Assembly: GCA_022508665.1 (NCBI GenBank) | Contig: JAFLUT010000001.1 | Location: 1-64,000 of the forward strand | Direction: 5' to 3' | Source: Prevotellaceae bacterium | Lineage (GTDB): Bacteria > Bacteroidota > Bacteroidia > Bacteroidales > Bacteroidaceae | Length of the DNA stretch: 64,000 nt | Shown here: positions 35,618-44,606 of the stretch, piece by piece | Position numbering within the stretch: the first letter of the stretch is position 1 | Layout: each line of letters begins with the position of its first letter | The notes under the pieces: generated by a model | What the model was told of the DNA's origin: nothing | Seen by the model: the letters and a program-made list of their open reading frames with translations, nothing else | Databases searched by the model: none | Made by a program: the position numbers and the translations under genes

Positions 35618-35625
35618 CAAAGTTA
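35618..35625 (-). promoter_or_regulatory. Promoter -7 box of the TPR/barrel operon
   Basis: TAACTTTG on the minus strand, 41 nt before the TPR start. No TTG sits at the usual 19-21 nt upstream; the next one is 29 nt away. Confidence 0.5.
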
Positions 35626-35672
35626 CACTAATTTTCCCACATTTCCTACATCACCAACAAGATATATATCAA

Positions 35673-35719
35673 AAAAACCAACTATGGCAGGTCACAGCGA
35701 CCTGCCATAGTTGGTTTTT
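35673..35719. terminator. Perfect 21-bp terminator after the PL11 gene
   Basis: Arms 35673-35693 and 35699-35719 are exact complements around ACAGC, with A and T runs at the ends. It lies 22 nt after the PL11 stop and upstream of the TPR gene promoter. It is one of the strongest hairpins in the window. Confidence 0.9.
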
Positions 35720-35741
35720 AGTATCATTTTATTGTTATGGG

Positions 35742-38700
35742 TTACTTCATAAGTTTCAGTGTACCCTGCTTGCCTGTCTCGCTCTTGATGTGCAGCAGAT
35801 AGATGCCTTTGGACAGAGGCTGCTTGCTGAACGCTGATTGAACGCCGCCCATTGTGCTTGTAAATTCGCCTACTGAAATACCATTCAGCGTGTAAATGCT
35901 TACTGCGACAGTTTCGCTCGCATCAATAGCGTCAATGATTACCAAATAAGCGTTGTACTTCTCCTTATTAAAGCGGATGATGAGCATACCTTCAGAAATG
36001 CGAGAGGTATCCCAATCGCTGAATAGCAGTTCGGGGAGTTCAAAGTTAAGGTCTCCTGTGATGTTTACAGCCTTAGCATCTGTCCACACATAGAATGTGT
36101 CAGCAACAGCCTCGTCTGTGCTAAGGTACGTCTTCTGATTTAACTCGCTAATAGTTGCAGCGATAGTTGCTCCTTCCGTAATTTTGAGGGTATTGACATT
36201 GGTGAAGAACGTGTTTTGCGGAGTTGGACCTGACGCTGTCATCAAAGCAGTCTTACGCAGACCAACATTGATTCTTGATTTTGCGCCGAATGTCACGCTC
36301 TTGCCTCCGAAATTGATATTTCCCGAAGTAGCAGAAGAATTTACTCCCAACTGCAATGTACCGTTGATTGTGTACGAACTATTGGTAAGAGGAGTTCCGC
36401 TCTTTGTCACACCAGAGAGGGTTGCACCTTCGGCAACGTTTAATACGCCCTTGCCTATCACAGCGCCGGATTTGAGGTTAAGTTCACCTTCGTTAACCCT
36501 TACTGCACCTGTAACATCCCATACACCCGATACTGTCATTGTACCAGAACCCATTTTAGTGAAACTATCTCCACTTGTCACTTTGCCTGCAAATGTGAAA
36601 TCTTCGCCATTGCCGACCTGCCATGTGTTAGTGCCTGCAGATTCATTATTGGCAAATGAACTCCAACCGCCGAGAGTTCCAGAGCCAATAACTTGTCCGA
36701 TACGGAGAGTCACACCTCTATTTTGAACAGTAACCCCAGCAGGGATGTTGAAGGTCATATTCTGAGAACCCTTGTTTGTGTTGAGAGTAAAACGTCCGTC
36801 AGCCGCAATGGTGGAATGAGGAACAATAGTTCCTGCAAAAGAGGAGAGGTCAAGTTGCAGTTGTGTGCGTGTAGCAACCCAGCCACTACCTTGTTCTCCA
36901 GCACAGTAAACAGTGAGTTCACCCTCTCCTGTAATTTTGTTAGAGTAGTTCACACGGTTAGTTGTTGTCCACGTTCCTTTCTTGCCTTTATCTATAAAAA
37001 TTGCATTGTTCGTACCCGGGCCATCGACCAATGAACCGCCTTGGAACTCAACAGTCTTTGCAGCATTGCCTGAATTATTCTGGACAGTTCCTGCGGCAAT
37101 TATCATCCTATCAAGATTTGCTCCCGTAGCGCCAGTTTTGAGCCAGCCAGAGCCTTTCTTTGTGAGAGTTGTGCCGTAGAACGATGCGCTTTGAGTAAAG
37201 TCTGCGGAGTTGTTGATGACACCGCCCTCGCTACCGATGAAACGTATTGGAGAGCCATTGATGACTGCAACCGATGTCTGCAACTCAGCGCCATTCTCCA
37301 TTGTGAACTTTTGATTGTTTGTAATCACACCGCCAAGGTTTCCTACCTCACTATACTCGTTGGCAAGGAGAGACACTTTTGTTATACCACCCTTGAGGTA
37401 GTTTCCACCTGTGTAGGAGTTCTTGCCGTTCATAGTGACAGCGCCTGTTCCCTCCTTTGTAAATGATGCCGTTCCGTCAATAGAGCCTTCGCCGTTGAAA
37501 ACGTATGCCTGTGTATTGTCAACTGTAAAAGATGAAGGCATCAGATTTCCTTTCACTGAGACAGTCCGAGTGTCAGCCGTATCGTCGAAGATGACTTTAT
37601 CACCTACAACGAAAGTGACTGGCTCAGCCGAAGCATCATCATAAATGCTGAAGTTTTCTGTTTCGGCAAAGTCCCATACGTTGCCCGCCGCTCCGCTCCA
37701 AAGGATAGCGGTTGCGTCACGCATACCTTCAATCACAACTATGAGTTTGCCATTTTCTGCTTTCAGAGATTTCTTTGATGCGGCCAAGCCTTCAAGGATT
37801 ATGTCGTCGACAGAACCTTCTATTTCACCTGAATACTCACAGATAACATACTCGCCCGGAGCAATGTACTCTTCTCCGTCGTTCAAATGACCTGTCAACT
37901 CGATGACAGGACGCAGGTATTTAGGACCTCCCTTAACCCATGCATTGCCAGTCTTGCGCTCGATGCTTATATTTTTAGCCTTGATAAGGTCTGATTGATA
38001 GCCTTCGCTGTAAAGGTCGAACACGATGCGAGAGCCGAAGCCAAGAGCGAGGTCGCCTGTCGTTATTGTACCCTTAGCGTTCTCTCCTCCGGGGCGAATG
38101 ATAGAGGCATAGTCAGCCTTTATGCTTTTGAACTCACCGCCATTTGAGTTGAGCTCGGCGAAACGGTTGAGCCACAGTGGAGAGTTCTTCATCGTGCCGT
38201 CGAAGTTCAGCACACCTGCCCAGATGTTTGTCTCGCCCGTGTGGGTGAAGTCAGCCTTTGGCAGGTTCAGAACGCCGTCGCCTTGCTTGACGAGCCGCGC
38301 TGCGCCAGTGATGCCTCCGCCAGTCACGGTGCAAGTATCTGTGTCGTATATGATTTTAGCGTTCTGGTTGGTGCTTTCGCTCCCTGCCGAACCCTGCACC
38401 CACGTAGGCACATTGAAGGTGAGGATGTATGGTTGCGCTCCGTTCTCTATCTTAATGTTTGTGTTATTTGTTTCGCACACAATGACATGCTTGTCGTTGA
38501 GACTTGCGCCAATAGTACCGTTATTAGAGACTTCTTCGCGGTCTGTCATGGTTAATGGTGGCGGCGCTTCTGTGATGCCTTCAAGTTTACCGATGAAGTA
38601 ACTTGTATGTGGCGGCTGATTGTATCCGCACATCTGCCATACCATTGCATTGCGGTACTGGTGGTCGCTCCACAAGGTTGGGATGCGATATTCTGTTGGA

Positions 38701-40412
38701 GTTGGCGTAGAATAGATGCGGATGTTGTTGTCGGCTGTACGCATGATGATTTCCTCACGCCAGTCGCCAAAGAGGTCACCCTGATAGCATGGAGTACCCT
38801 TGGTGTCGTTGTTGGTCATAGACCCTTCACATATATATATAGGAGTCCAACTGCCATATTTCGCAATGCATCCTTCGGTATTCTTACCATTCAGATAGTT
38901 GAATGTCTCAGAACAGAGGTCGCCATCCCAATAGATGCGGAAATTGGTGTTTACGCCAGTAGCAACGAGTCCGTCAATCGCCTCGTTGGTAACGGTGCTG
39001 ATAGCACCTTCTCTCGCAGAGCAGCCCAAACCGCCGGGGAAATCGTCGGTAAAGTTGCCTGCCATGGCACGCCCATCGTCATTGCCAGAGATGAAACGGT
39101 GATATATCTTGCTGGTGGTCGCATCACGATAGTTGTTACCTGCATTATCCTCAAGACAAGCGTAGATTTCCTGTCCATGAATGTATGGGTTGAAGTCGCC
39201 GCAGTGCTGTGCGTCTCCGTGACCCAATGCTGTGGTGCTGAGACCCTTTCCGTTGTCGTCGATAACCATAGAGCCGAACACAATCTCGTCACGTCCGTCC
39301 CAGTCCACATCGGCAATGCCATAGTTGTGGTAGCCTTGCCATTTCCAAGGGCCGTTAGCATTGTTGTACCAGCGCCAACGCTCTACAAGCGTATGGGTTG
39401 CAGGGTCTACATCGTATGCTATCATCTTGTGGCGAGTGTAGATGCCTCGTGCCAAGAAGATGCTGGGTTTGCGACCGTCCAGATATGGCGCGCCGAAGAA
39501 GTATTTGGAGGCACGGTGTCCATAACCGTCACCCCATGCCTCATTGAGGGTAGTTTCTCCTTGCTCAAGACGTCTCAGCGGATACCGTATGCATTGGTAT
39601 GGTTCTCCTGTCTCGCCATTCATATAGACGAGCCATTCATGCTCGTATTGATTTGCATCTGTGCCATGCACGAACCAGTTAGTTCCACCGCCAGTGGCTG
39701 CACGGCAGTTGAATGAGGCATTGCCGACAGTGTAAGTTTTGCCGTTAGCCATGTGGATAACAGTGCCGTCGGCAGCCCTCATGACAGCCTCAGCCTTTCC
39801 GTCGCCGTCCCAGTCGTAGGCGATGATGTTCTGCTCGTTGTTCTGGAAGTCACCCATGTTAGGGCCGCAGTTCACCCACCAGAGGCGTTTGCCGTCCATT
39901 TTGAACACCTCGAAGATGCTGTACTCGCCTTTGTAGCCATCTCTCGGGTAACTGGCGTTCATTTCGCTAAGGTTGTCGAACTTCATCAAAATCTCCAGTT
40001 CGCCGTCGCCGTCAACGTCGGCACAGCAAGCATCGTTGGGGATGAGCGTACTCTGTATGTCCTCGTGCTTCAACTTTATCTCTTTGTAACTGCTTGACCA
40101 CACCGACACGCTTTTGCATTGCTCCTGCTCTTTGCCACGCACAACGGCTGACACGGTGTATGTGCTGCCTGTTGTACCGCTTTTGTCGGTGTAGTTTGAC
40201 ACGTTGAGTGGAGTATCATTTAACTTCACTCCGTCACGATAGACATTGTATGTTACGTCATAATACTCTTCACCATTGATACGCCAACTGATATACACTC
40301 CGCCGGTGACCTTCATAGCGATGAGTCCTCGGTCGAGTTTGTCTGTGACACGCTGCGCAAAACTGCACATTGCTATGGTCGCAAGGACAAATGTTAGAAA
40401 GATTTTTTTCAT
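35742..40412 (-). CDS. Giant secreted rhamnogalacturonan lyase (PL11) with autotransporter-type repeats and T9SS sorting domain
   Basis: Cleaves the rhamnogalacturonan-I backbone of pectin by beta-elimination. The 1556 residues divide into signal peptide (1-19), a PL11 catalytic eight-bladed propeller (about 20-625), a repeat region (about 640-1480) and a T9SS type A C-terminal domain (about 1485-1556). The propeller shows RGLIAMKVTGGVYISWR, calcium-binding loops DVDGDGELEIL, DWDGDGKAEAV and DVDWDGRDEIVF, and GDLFGDWREEIIMR. The repeat region resembles the passenger-associated strand repeats of autotransporters (GDGVLNLPKADFTHTGET, KEGTGAVTMNGKNSYTGGN, MGSGTMTVSGVWDVTGAV). The sorting domain shows VSIYTLNGISVGEF, LSKGIYLLHI and a final GTLKLMK. 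The usual PL11 enzyme is about 600 residues, so the repeats more than double it. Confidence 0.9.
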   Translation of the reverse strand: MKKIFLTFVLATIAMCSFAQRVTDKLDRGLIAMKVTGGVYISWRINGEEYYDVTYNVYRDGVKLNDTPLNVSNYTDKSGTTGSTYTVSAVVRGKEQEQCKSVSVWSSSYKEIKLKHEDIQSTLIPNDACCADVDGDGELEILMKFDNLSEMNASYPRDGYKGEYSIFEVFKMDGKRLWWVNCGPNMGDFQNNEQNIIAYDWDGDGKAEAVMRAADGTVIHMANGKTYTVGNASFNCRAATGGGTNWFVHGTDANQYEHEWLVYMNGETGEPYQCIRYPLRRLEQGETTLNEAWGDGYGHRASKYFFGAPYLDGRKPSIFLARGIYTRHKMIAYDVDPATHTLVERWRWYNNANGPWKWQGYHNYGIADVDWDGRDEIVFGSMVIDDNGKGLSTTALGHGDAQHCGDFNPYIHGQEIYACLEDNAGNNYRDATTSKIYHRFISGNDDGRAMAGNFTDDFPGGLGCSAREGAISTVTNEAIDGLVATGVNTNFRIYWDGDLCSETFNYLNGKNTEGCIAKYGSWTPIYICEGSMTNNDTKGTPCYQGDLFGDWREEIIMRTADNNIRIYSTPTPTEYRIPTLWSDHQYRNAMVWQMCGYNQPPHTSYFIGKLEGITEAPPPLTMTDREEVSNNGTIGASLNDKHVIVCETNNTNIKIENGAQPYILTFNVPTWVQGSAGSESTNQNAKIIYDTDTCTVTGGGITGAARLVKQGDGVLNLPKADFTHTGETNIWAGVLNFDGTMKNSPLWLNRFAELNSNGGEFKSIKADYASIIRPGGENAKGTITTGDLALGFGSRIVFDLYSEGYQSDLIKAKNISIERKTGNAWVKGGPKYLRPVIELTGHLNDGEEYIAPGEYVICEYSGEIEGSVDDIILEGLAASKKSLKAENGKLIVVIEGMRDATAILWSGAAGNVWDFAETENFSIYDDASAEPVTFVVGDKVIFDDTADTRTVSVKGNLMPSSFTVDNTQAYVFNGEGSIDGTASFTKEGTGAVTMNGKNSYTGGNYLKGGITKVSLLANEYSEVGNLGGVITNNQKFTMENGAELQTSVAVINGSPIRFIGSEGGVINNSADFTQSASFYGTTLTKKGSGWLKTGATGANLDRMIIAAGTVQNNSGNAAKTVEFQGGSLVDGPGTNNAIFIDKGKKGTWTTTNRVNYSNKITGEGELTVYCAGEQGSGWVATRTQLQLDLSSFAGTIVPHSTIAADGRFTLNTNKGSQNMTFNIPAGVTVQNRGVTLRIGQVIGSGTLGGWSSFANNESAGTNTWQVGNGEDFTFAGKVTSGDSFTKMGSGTMTVSGVWDVTGAVRVNEGELNLKSGAVIGKGVLNVAEGATLSGVTKSGTPLTNSSYTINGTLQLGVNSSATSGNINFGGKSVTFGAKSRINVGLRKTALMTASGPTPQNTFFTNVNTLKITEGATIAATISELNQKTYLSTDEAVADTFYVWTDAKAVNITGDLNFELPELLFSDWDTSRISEGMLIIRFNKEKYNAYLVIIDAIDASETVAVSIYTLNGISVGEFTSTMGGVQSAFSKQPLSKGIYLLHIKSETGKQGTLKLMK

Positions 40413-40490
40413 AATTTAGGTTATTAGTTAGTTAAAATATTATTCACATATAGGGGAGCATGCCTAAGAGAGCAACCCACATTTGGGAAA

Positions 40491-40521
40491 CAAAGGAACG
40501 AAAAATTTTTGGAAAAAGCAA
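40491..40521 (-). promoter_or_regulatory. Candidate promoter of the PL11 gene
   Basis: TTG (40521-40519), a 20-nt spacer and TTCCTTTG (40498-40491) match the Bacteroidota consensus with one mismatch in the -7 box. It is 78 nt before the start codon. Confidence 0.5.
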
Positions 40522-40585
40522 TTATAAGGTGTGTTTTTTCATAAAAAAGCATACAAAAAGGCACAAAACGTGCGTATTTGTCCTT

Positions 40586-40625
40586 TTTTAACGTGAGTTC
40601 GATGAACTTCGGATGACATAAATAT
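40586..40625. repeat. Left copy of the block that borders array B
   Basis: The stretch TTTAACGTGAGTTCGATGAA and the following CTTCGGATGACATAAATAT repeat, in the same direction, the blocks at 40968-41005 and 8405-8441. Array B is therefore bracketed by two direct copies. Confidence 0.7.
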
Positions 40626-40657
40626 CTTTTTGACGAACTGACGCAAATGCACCTAAT

Positions 40658-40933
40658 TTAGGCAGCGGTAATCCCCGAAAGATGATAGCGGTTGGGGGCA
40701 AAAGGCAACAGCGGCTACCCTGAGAATTTGACTGCGGTTAGGAGCAAAAGCAGACAGCCGTTGCCCCGAAAAGGAGACAACGGCTGACCACAAAAGTAGG
40801 CAACGGCTGAACGAACTAACAGACAACCGCTGGCATAGATAATCTGCATTCGCCGACTATTATAATTTGTCACGGCTGACTATTGTAATCGTGAACGGCA
40901 GGGCGTTTCAGAGGTGCGCAGTCGTCGTTCTGG
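40658..40933. repeat. Array B: twelve degenerate 23-bp tandem units
   Basis: Twelve units with an exact 23-nt step start at 40658, 40681, 40704, 40727, 40750, 40773, 40796, 40819, 40842, 40865, 40888 and 40911. Most hold a core near CARCSGYTG at unit positions 6-14: CAGCGGTA, TAGCGGTTG, CAGCGGCTA, CTGCGGTTA, CAGCCGTTG, CAACGGCTG, CAACGGCTG, CAACCGCTG. Units 2, 4, 5 and 6 end in CAAAA or GAAAA. The core occurs in both orientations (CAACGGCTG is the complement of CAGCCGTTG). Units 8-11 are the same as units 3-6 of array A, including 73 identical bases. The array fills most of the 776-nt gap between the PL11 and BspA-like genes. Confidence 0.87.
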
Positions 40934-41012
40934 ACAGTAAAAGGGAAGTTTGGATAGCGCCAAACGGTTTAACATGAATTCGATGAACTGCGGATGACCA
41001 TATATATAAATG
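40934..41012. repeat. Conserved block following array B
   Basis: Matches 8373-8444 closely and contains the right-hand copy of the 40-nt bordering block. The rest up to the terminator at 41113 is AT-rich with no feature seen. Confidence 0.75.
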
Positions 41013-41112
41013 ATTTTTTTACGTTATCCTATATTCGTCGTCCTCGCGTTTTTTTACGTTGGTTTGGCTATTGGGCAGACATGGGGCTATCGTTTGGATG
41101 ATTGGTAAAAAA

Positions 41113-41150
41113 TATCCCCTAAAAGTTCTGCAACGAACTTTTAGGGGATA
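41113..41150 (-). terminator. Terminator of the BspA-like gene
   Basis: Arms 41113-41128 and 41135-41150 pair perfectly over 16 bp with a 6-nt loop. On the minus strand they are followed by TTTTTTACC. It lies 38 nt after the stop. Confidence 0.88.
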
Positions 41151-41188
41151 CCTGTTATATATCTGTTATTCCGTATGGAATTGCGACA

Positions 41189-41950
41189 TTACGGGAGTTT
41201 TACTGTCCAGTAACTGTGGGTTGGCGTGATGCGTCCGAACTTGCCCCATTTGGGGTGCTTCTTGAACTTGCTCAGTCCTGCGCTTGGTACGTTGAGACGA
41301 GTCACGTGAATTTCTCCAAAGACATTCTCGCCCAGTTCAAAAGGAGTTGTGACACGGAGGTTTACCTCGACGAGGCTTGTATTGATAAATGCCTCATCGT
41401 CAATGAGTTCCATTGAAGTAGGCATGTTCATCTTTTGGATGATTGTGCCGTCGAAGGCGTTCTTGCCAATGCGCTTGAGACCTTCGGGAAGGTTTATCTT
41501 TTCCAATCCCCAGCACTTGTAGAATGCTCCGTCGGGTATCTCTTGGAAACCGTCGGGAAGGACTATTGATGTTATCTTCTTGCATGAACTGAATGCGTAT
41601 GGGGCAATAATTGTCACTGTGGAGGGTACAACGAACTCTCCTTCTTTGCCCGGAGGACAAAGGATGAGGGTTGAACCGTCTTTGGAGTAGATAACGCCGT
41701 CAGCAACTGTGAAGTTGGGGTTGTCGGCATCTACCTTGAACTCTGCCAGTTTGAAGCAGTGGTCAACTGCGTGAAGACCTATCTTCTCAACTGATGCAGG
41801 AAGGGAGATTGATGTTACTTCTTGGTTCTTATAGTAAGCAGAATCAACTATTTCCGTCTGCCCTGCTGGAACTATAATAGCCTCTTGCGCATTGATGCTG
41901 AAAGACGCTGCACATGCAAAGGCTAATGTCAATATGTGTTTCATAGTCAT
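41189..41950 (-). CDS. BspA-like leucine-rich repeat surface protein
   Basis: 253 residues with signal peptide (about 1-21, ending SINAQ) and about six LRR_5 (BspA-type) repeats from 35 to 215. Examples are SLPASVEKIGLHAVDHC, VPSTVTIIAPYAFSSCKKIT, LPDGFQEIPDGAFYKCWGL and LPEGLKRIGKNAFDG. This family is abundant in Prevotella and relatives and often mediates adhesion. It is much shorter than the large BspA adhesins and has no evident T9SS tail (ends YWTVKLP). It closes a run of minus-strand genes that includes the OmpA-like proteins. Confidence 0.85.
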   Translation of the reverse strand: MTMKHILTLAFACAASFSINAQEAIIVPAGQTEIVDSAYYKNQEVTSISLPASVEKIGLHAVDHCFKLAEFKVDADNPNFTVADGVIYSKDGSTLILCPPGKEGEFVVPSTVTIIAPYAFSSCKKITSIVLPDGFQEIPDGAFYKCWGLEKINLPEGLKRIGKNAFDGTIIQKMNMPTSMELIDDEAFINTSLVEVNLRVTTPFELGENVFGEIHVTRLNVPSAGLSKFKKHPKWGKFGRITPTHSYWTVKLP

Positions 41951-42005
41951 ATAATATATTATTAAATTCTATACAGTCTTTTTTAGTCTATGAACGTCTC
42001 TCTGA

Positions 42006-43289
42006 TTATTGAAGAACTTGGCTGCTGCCGTCGCCCTTGTCGAGGAAGAAGATAACGGCACGGTTCCACTCGTTCACAGATGCGTATGGCTGAACAGAGT
42101 CGCCCTTGTAGTCGATGCGGAGACGATTCTTTGGCACATGGAACTCGTTCACGAGCATATCATACACTGCCTGAGCGCGCTTATGAGAGAGGCGAAGGTT
42201 GTAGGCAGGATATGCTGTTTCGACATCGGCATAACCTGTAACGATGAGGTTGATGTCTGGGTGAGTTTCAAGGAATGTTGCGACACTCTTCACGTTCTTC
42301 TTCTGTGCATCGGTGATGTAGTAACGGTCGATATAGAAGGAGATTGTTGTCTGCAATGCCTCGTTGAACTTCAAGTTCTCAAACACTTCGGGAACAGCCA
42401 TAAGAGCGGCATCCAACTTATCGTTCTCGTCGTCCTGCATCCTCTGCAAACGCTCGATAACTGCTGAGTTCAGGTGCTTCACGTAGTGGAAACGACGGCG
42501 ACCGTGGCAGTCGCGGAAGTGGAACTGTGCGCCGAGCATGAAATCGAAGTAGGTGTCATATCGACGGTCGTAACCAACTCCATTATATCTATCGTCTGTA
42601 CCGTTGAATGTCACTTCACCTGTGATATCAAATGCTGAACTGAGTTTCCAACGGCCTTGGAGACCGATGTGGAAAGCAAAGTAATCGCCGGGTTTTGTAT
42701 TGACAGGGTAGCTAAGATATTCACCGCCTTTAAGCGTGATACCCTTTCGCATCTCGTCGCATTTTGCCTTGTCGAAACCAAATGTGTGGTCATACCCAAC
42801 ACCGATGATACCAATAAGATTGAACACTCGGCTTTCACGATACTTAAAGAGCATATTGGAAAAGTTTACGAGACCATCTAAATATGCCGAGAAGATGTTG
42901 AAGTTATAGTTTCCGAATGTCTCGGGATACTGTTCACTTAGATCCCACTCAGCACGCCCTACTTGTGGGTGGAGACCTGCTGTTACTCGCATACCGAATG
43001 AAGGATAGAGCCATTTACCAACACCGACATTGAAACTTGGACGCTGGTTTTCAAAGAACTTTCCGAAACGTGTGTTCTCTGACATTGAATGGCTAATGCC
43101 AAACTGAGCAAGCACGAAGATGTTGTCCCAGAAATGGTAGTCGTCAAGATATGAGTAATCATCAAAATACAAACTGTCGTGGTCAAGAGTAACTCTGGAG
43201 TATGTAGAATCCACAATTTTATACCCTTGGGCAAAGGCAACGGTGCTGCACAAAGCAATGGATGATGCTATAAATATTTTCTTAATCAT
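42006..43289 (-). CDS. OmpA-family outer-membrane protein (paralogue 1)
   Basis: 427 residues: signal peptide 1-20 (ending AFAQ), an eight-strand-type barrel (about 45-260) and a periplasmic OmpA_C domain (about 310-420). The peptidoglycan-binding part is intact-looking: LIVTGYADVETAYPAYNLRL with the Asp expected to hold diaminopimelate, and LSHKRAQAVYDML with the conserved Arg. It anchors the outer membrane to the cell wall. It follows a second OmpA-like gene by 66 nt, and a third lies at 46344. Confidence 0.9.
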   Translation of the reverse strand: MIKKIFIASSIALCSTVAFAQGYKIVDSTYSRVTLDHDSLYFDDYSYLDDYHFWDNIFVLAQFGISHSMSENTRFGKFFENQRPSFNVGVGKWLYPSFGMRVTAGLHPQVGRAEWDLSEQYPETFGNYNFNIFSAYLDGLVNFSNMLFKYRESRVFNLIGIIGVGYDHTFGFDKAKCDEMRKGITLKGGEYLSYPVNTKPGDYFAFHIGLQGRWKLSSAFDITGEVTFNGTDDRYNGVGYDRRYDTYFDFMLGAQFHFRDCHGRRRFHYVKHLNSAVIERLQRMQDDENDKLDAALMAVPEVFENLKFNEALQTTISFYIDRYYITDAQKKNVKSVATFLETHPDINLIVTGYADVETAYPAYNLRLSHKRAQAVYDMLVNEFHVPKNRLRIDYKGDSVQPYASVNEWNRAVIFFLDKGDGSSQVLQ

Positions 43290-43355
43290 TGGTGTATAAT
43301 TCTTTTATATTGATTTTCAATCCTTAAATCGCTATCTGATAGTCAGGCATCACAC

Positions 43356-44570
43356 CTAATCATTAACAATAAACTCTACATAATCCCCAATAGGCTTTAT
43401 GTCCTTCTCATTTGGCACCACTTTAATAACAGATGCAGGAATTTCATAACGCTCCAGCAGGATGTTGCGAATGGCATCGGCACGCTTGCGGAAGAGTTTG
43501 TCATCTACACCTGTACTGTTGGTTATATAAATGATGCTGTTAGGAGACTTCGCCCATATATACGCTGTTGTATAGATGTTTGTCTGCTGCAAACGGTCAA
43601 CTGTCGTCTCATTCTCATCGAATGCAATAAGAGTGTACATTACTTGAGCATCTACGTCTATAGTGATTGCTTGGTCGTCCAACTCCTGTCTGCGCTTGCG
43701 AGCCTGATCCTTAATCTCCTCAATCTTTGCAAGATGCTTCTGGTAAACAGTCATGTCGTGGCGAGGATAGTAGAAACCGGGAGCAATTCCGCCTTTGTTG
43801 TTGAAGCGGTAACTTACACCGACCAACAAATCGTGGTGGCCATCTAAGACGTTACTCGTTTCTGGGTTGCGGTCGTATGCATTATCAAAGAGATTTTCCA
43901 TTAACTCTACGTGCAAGTTCCAGTTACGAGCAACCATAAATGTACCAGCAACACCGATGTGGAAGTTCACGAGAGTGCGGCGTTTGTTCCAATACTTACC
44001 TTCGTGAGCGAGGTCTGACTCTTTAATACCCAGTGCATCGGCATATTTCTGAGAGGTATAGCCACTTGACATTGCACCGCCAAGACCTATAATTCCTTGC
44101 AAATGGAAGAAACGATTTTCTCTAAATCCTAAAACAAGATTTGTGAAATTGAGAACGTAATCAATGTTTGCTCCGTATGAGTTCCAATGGTAGCGGTTAT
44201 ATTTCATATCAGTATAAGGTTCGGGGAACTCGTTGCCAGTCACACCAGTATTGCGAGTGTAATTTAACTGCAATCTAACGCCACTGATTGGAGTTATCTC
44301 CTTGCCTACTGTAAGGGCTGCTGTTGGTCCTACAAGTTTGAATACTCCTGCATGCTCTGTGTTGCTACCCCAGTTTAATGCAGCACCTCCATAAACACCT
44401 ATATACCAGTTGTCTTGGAAATGTGTGGGAGCAACGTGATTGCTCTCTACAAGAGGGACTTTCAGTCCGTCAATGACAGTCTTATAGTTAACAGAATCCT
44501 CTTCTTGAGAAGCAAACGATGCCGTTGCCACCAAGGCTGCAACTACTGTCATAAATAGTTTTCTTGCCAT
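43356..44570 (-). CDS. OmpA-like outer-membrane protein with shortened C-terminal domain (paralogue 2)
   Basis: 404 residues with signal peptide (1-20), a barrel like its neighbours (WYIGVYGGAALNWGSN, VGVSYRFNNKG) and a helical linker rich in charged residues (about 280-300). The C-terminal domain is reduced. The region that should carry the peptidoglycan-binding Asp is replaced by YITNSTGVDDK, while the RKRADAIRNIL helix and its Arg remain. Peptidoglycan binding is therefore uncertain. It lies 36 nt after the sugar-dehydratase gene on the same strand. Confidence 0.85.
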   Translation of the reverse strand: MARKLFMTVVAALVATASFASQEEDSVNYKTVIDGLKVPLVESNHVAPTHFQDNWYIGVYGGAALNWGSNTEHAGVFKLVGPTAALTVGKEITPISGVRLQLNYTRNTGVTGNEFPEPYTDMKYNRYHWNSYGANIDYVLNFTNLVLGFRENRFFHLQGIIGLGGAMSSGYTSQKYADALGIKESDLAHEGKYWNKRRTLVNFHIGVAGTFMVARNWNLHVELMENLFDNAYDRNPETSNVLDGHHDLLVGVSYRFNNKGGIAPGFYYPRHDMTVYQKHLAKIEEIKDQARKRRQELDDQAITIDVDAQVMYTLIAFDENETTVDRLQQTNIYTTAYIWAKSPNSIIYITNSTGVDDKLFRKRADAIRNILLERYEIPASVIKVVPNEKDIKPIGDYVEFIVND

Positions 44571-44606
44571 AATTGAAACTTATTTTTTGTTACTTAGACT
44601 CTTATT

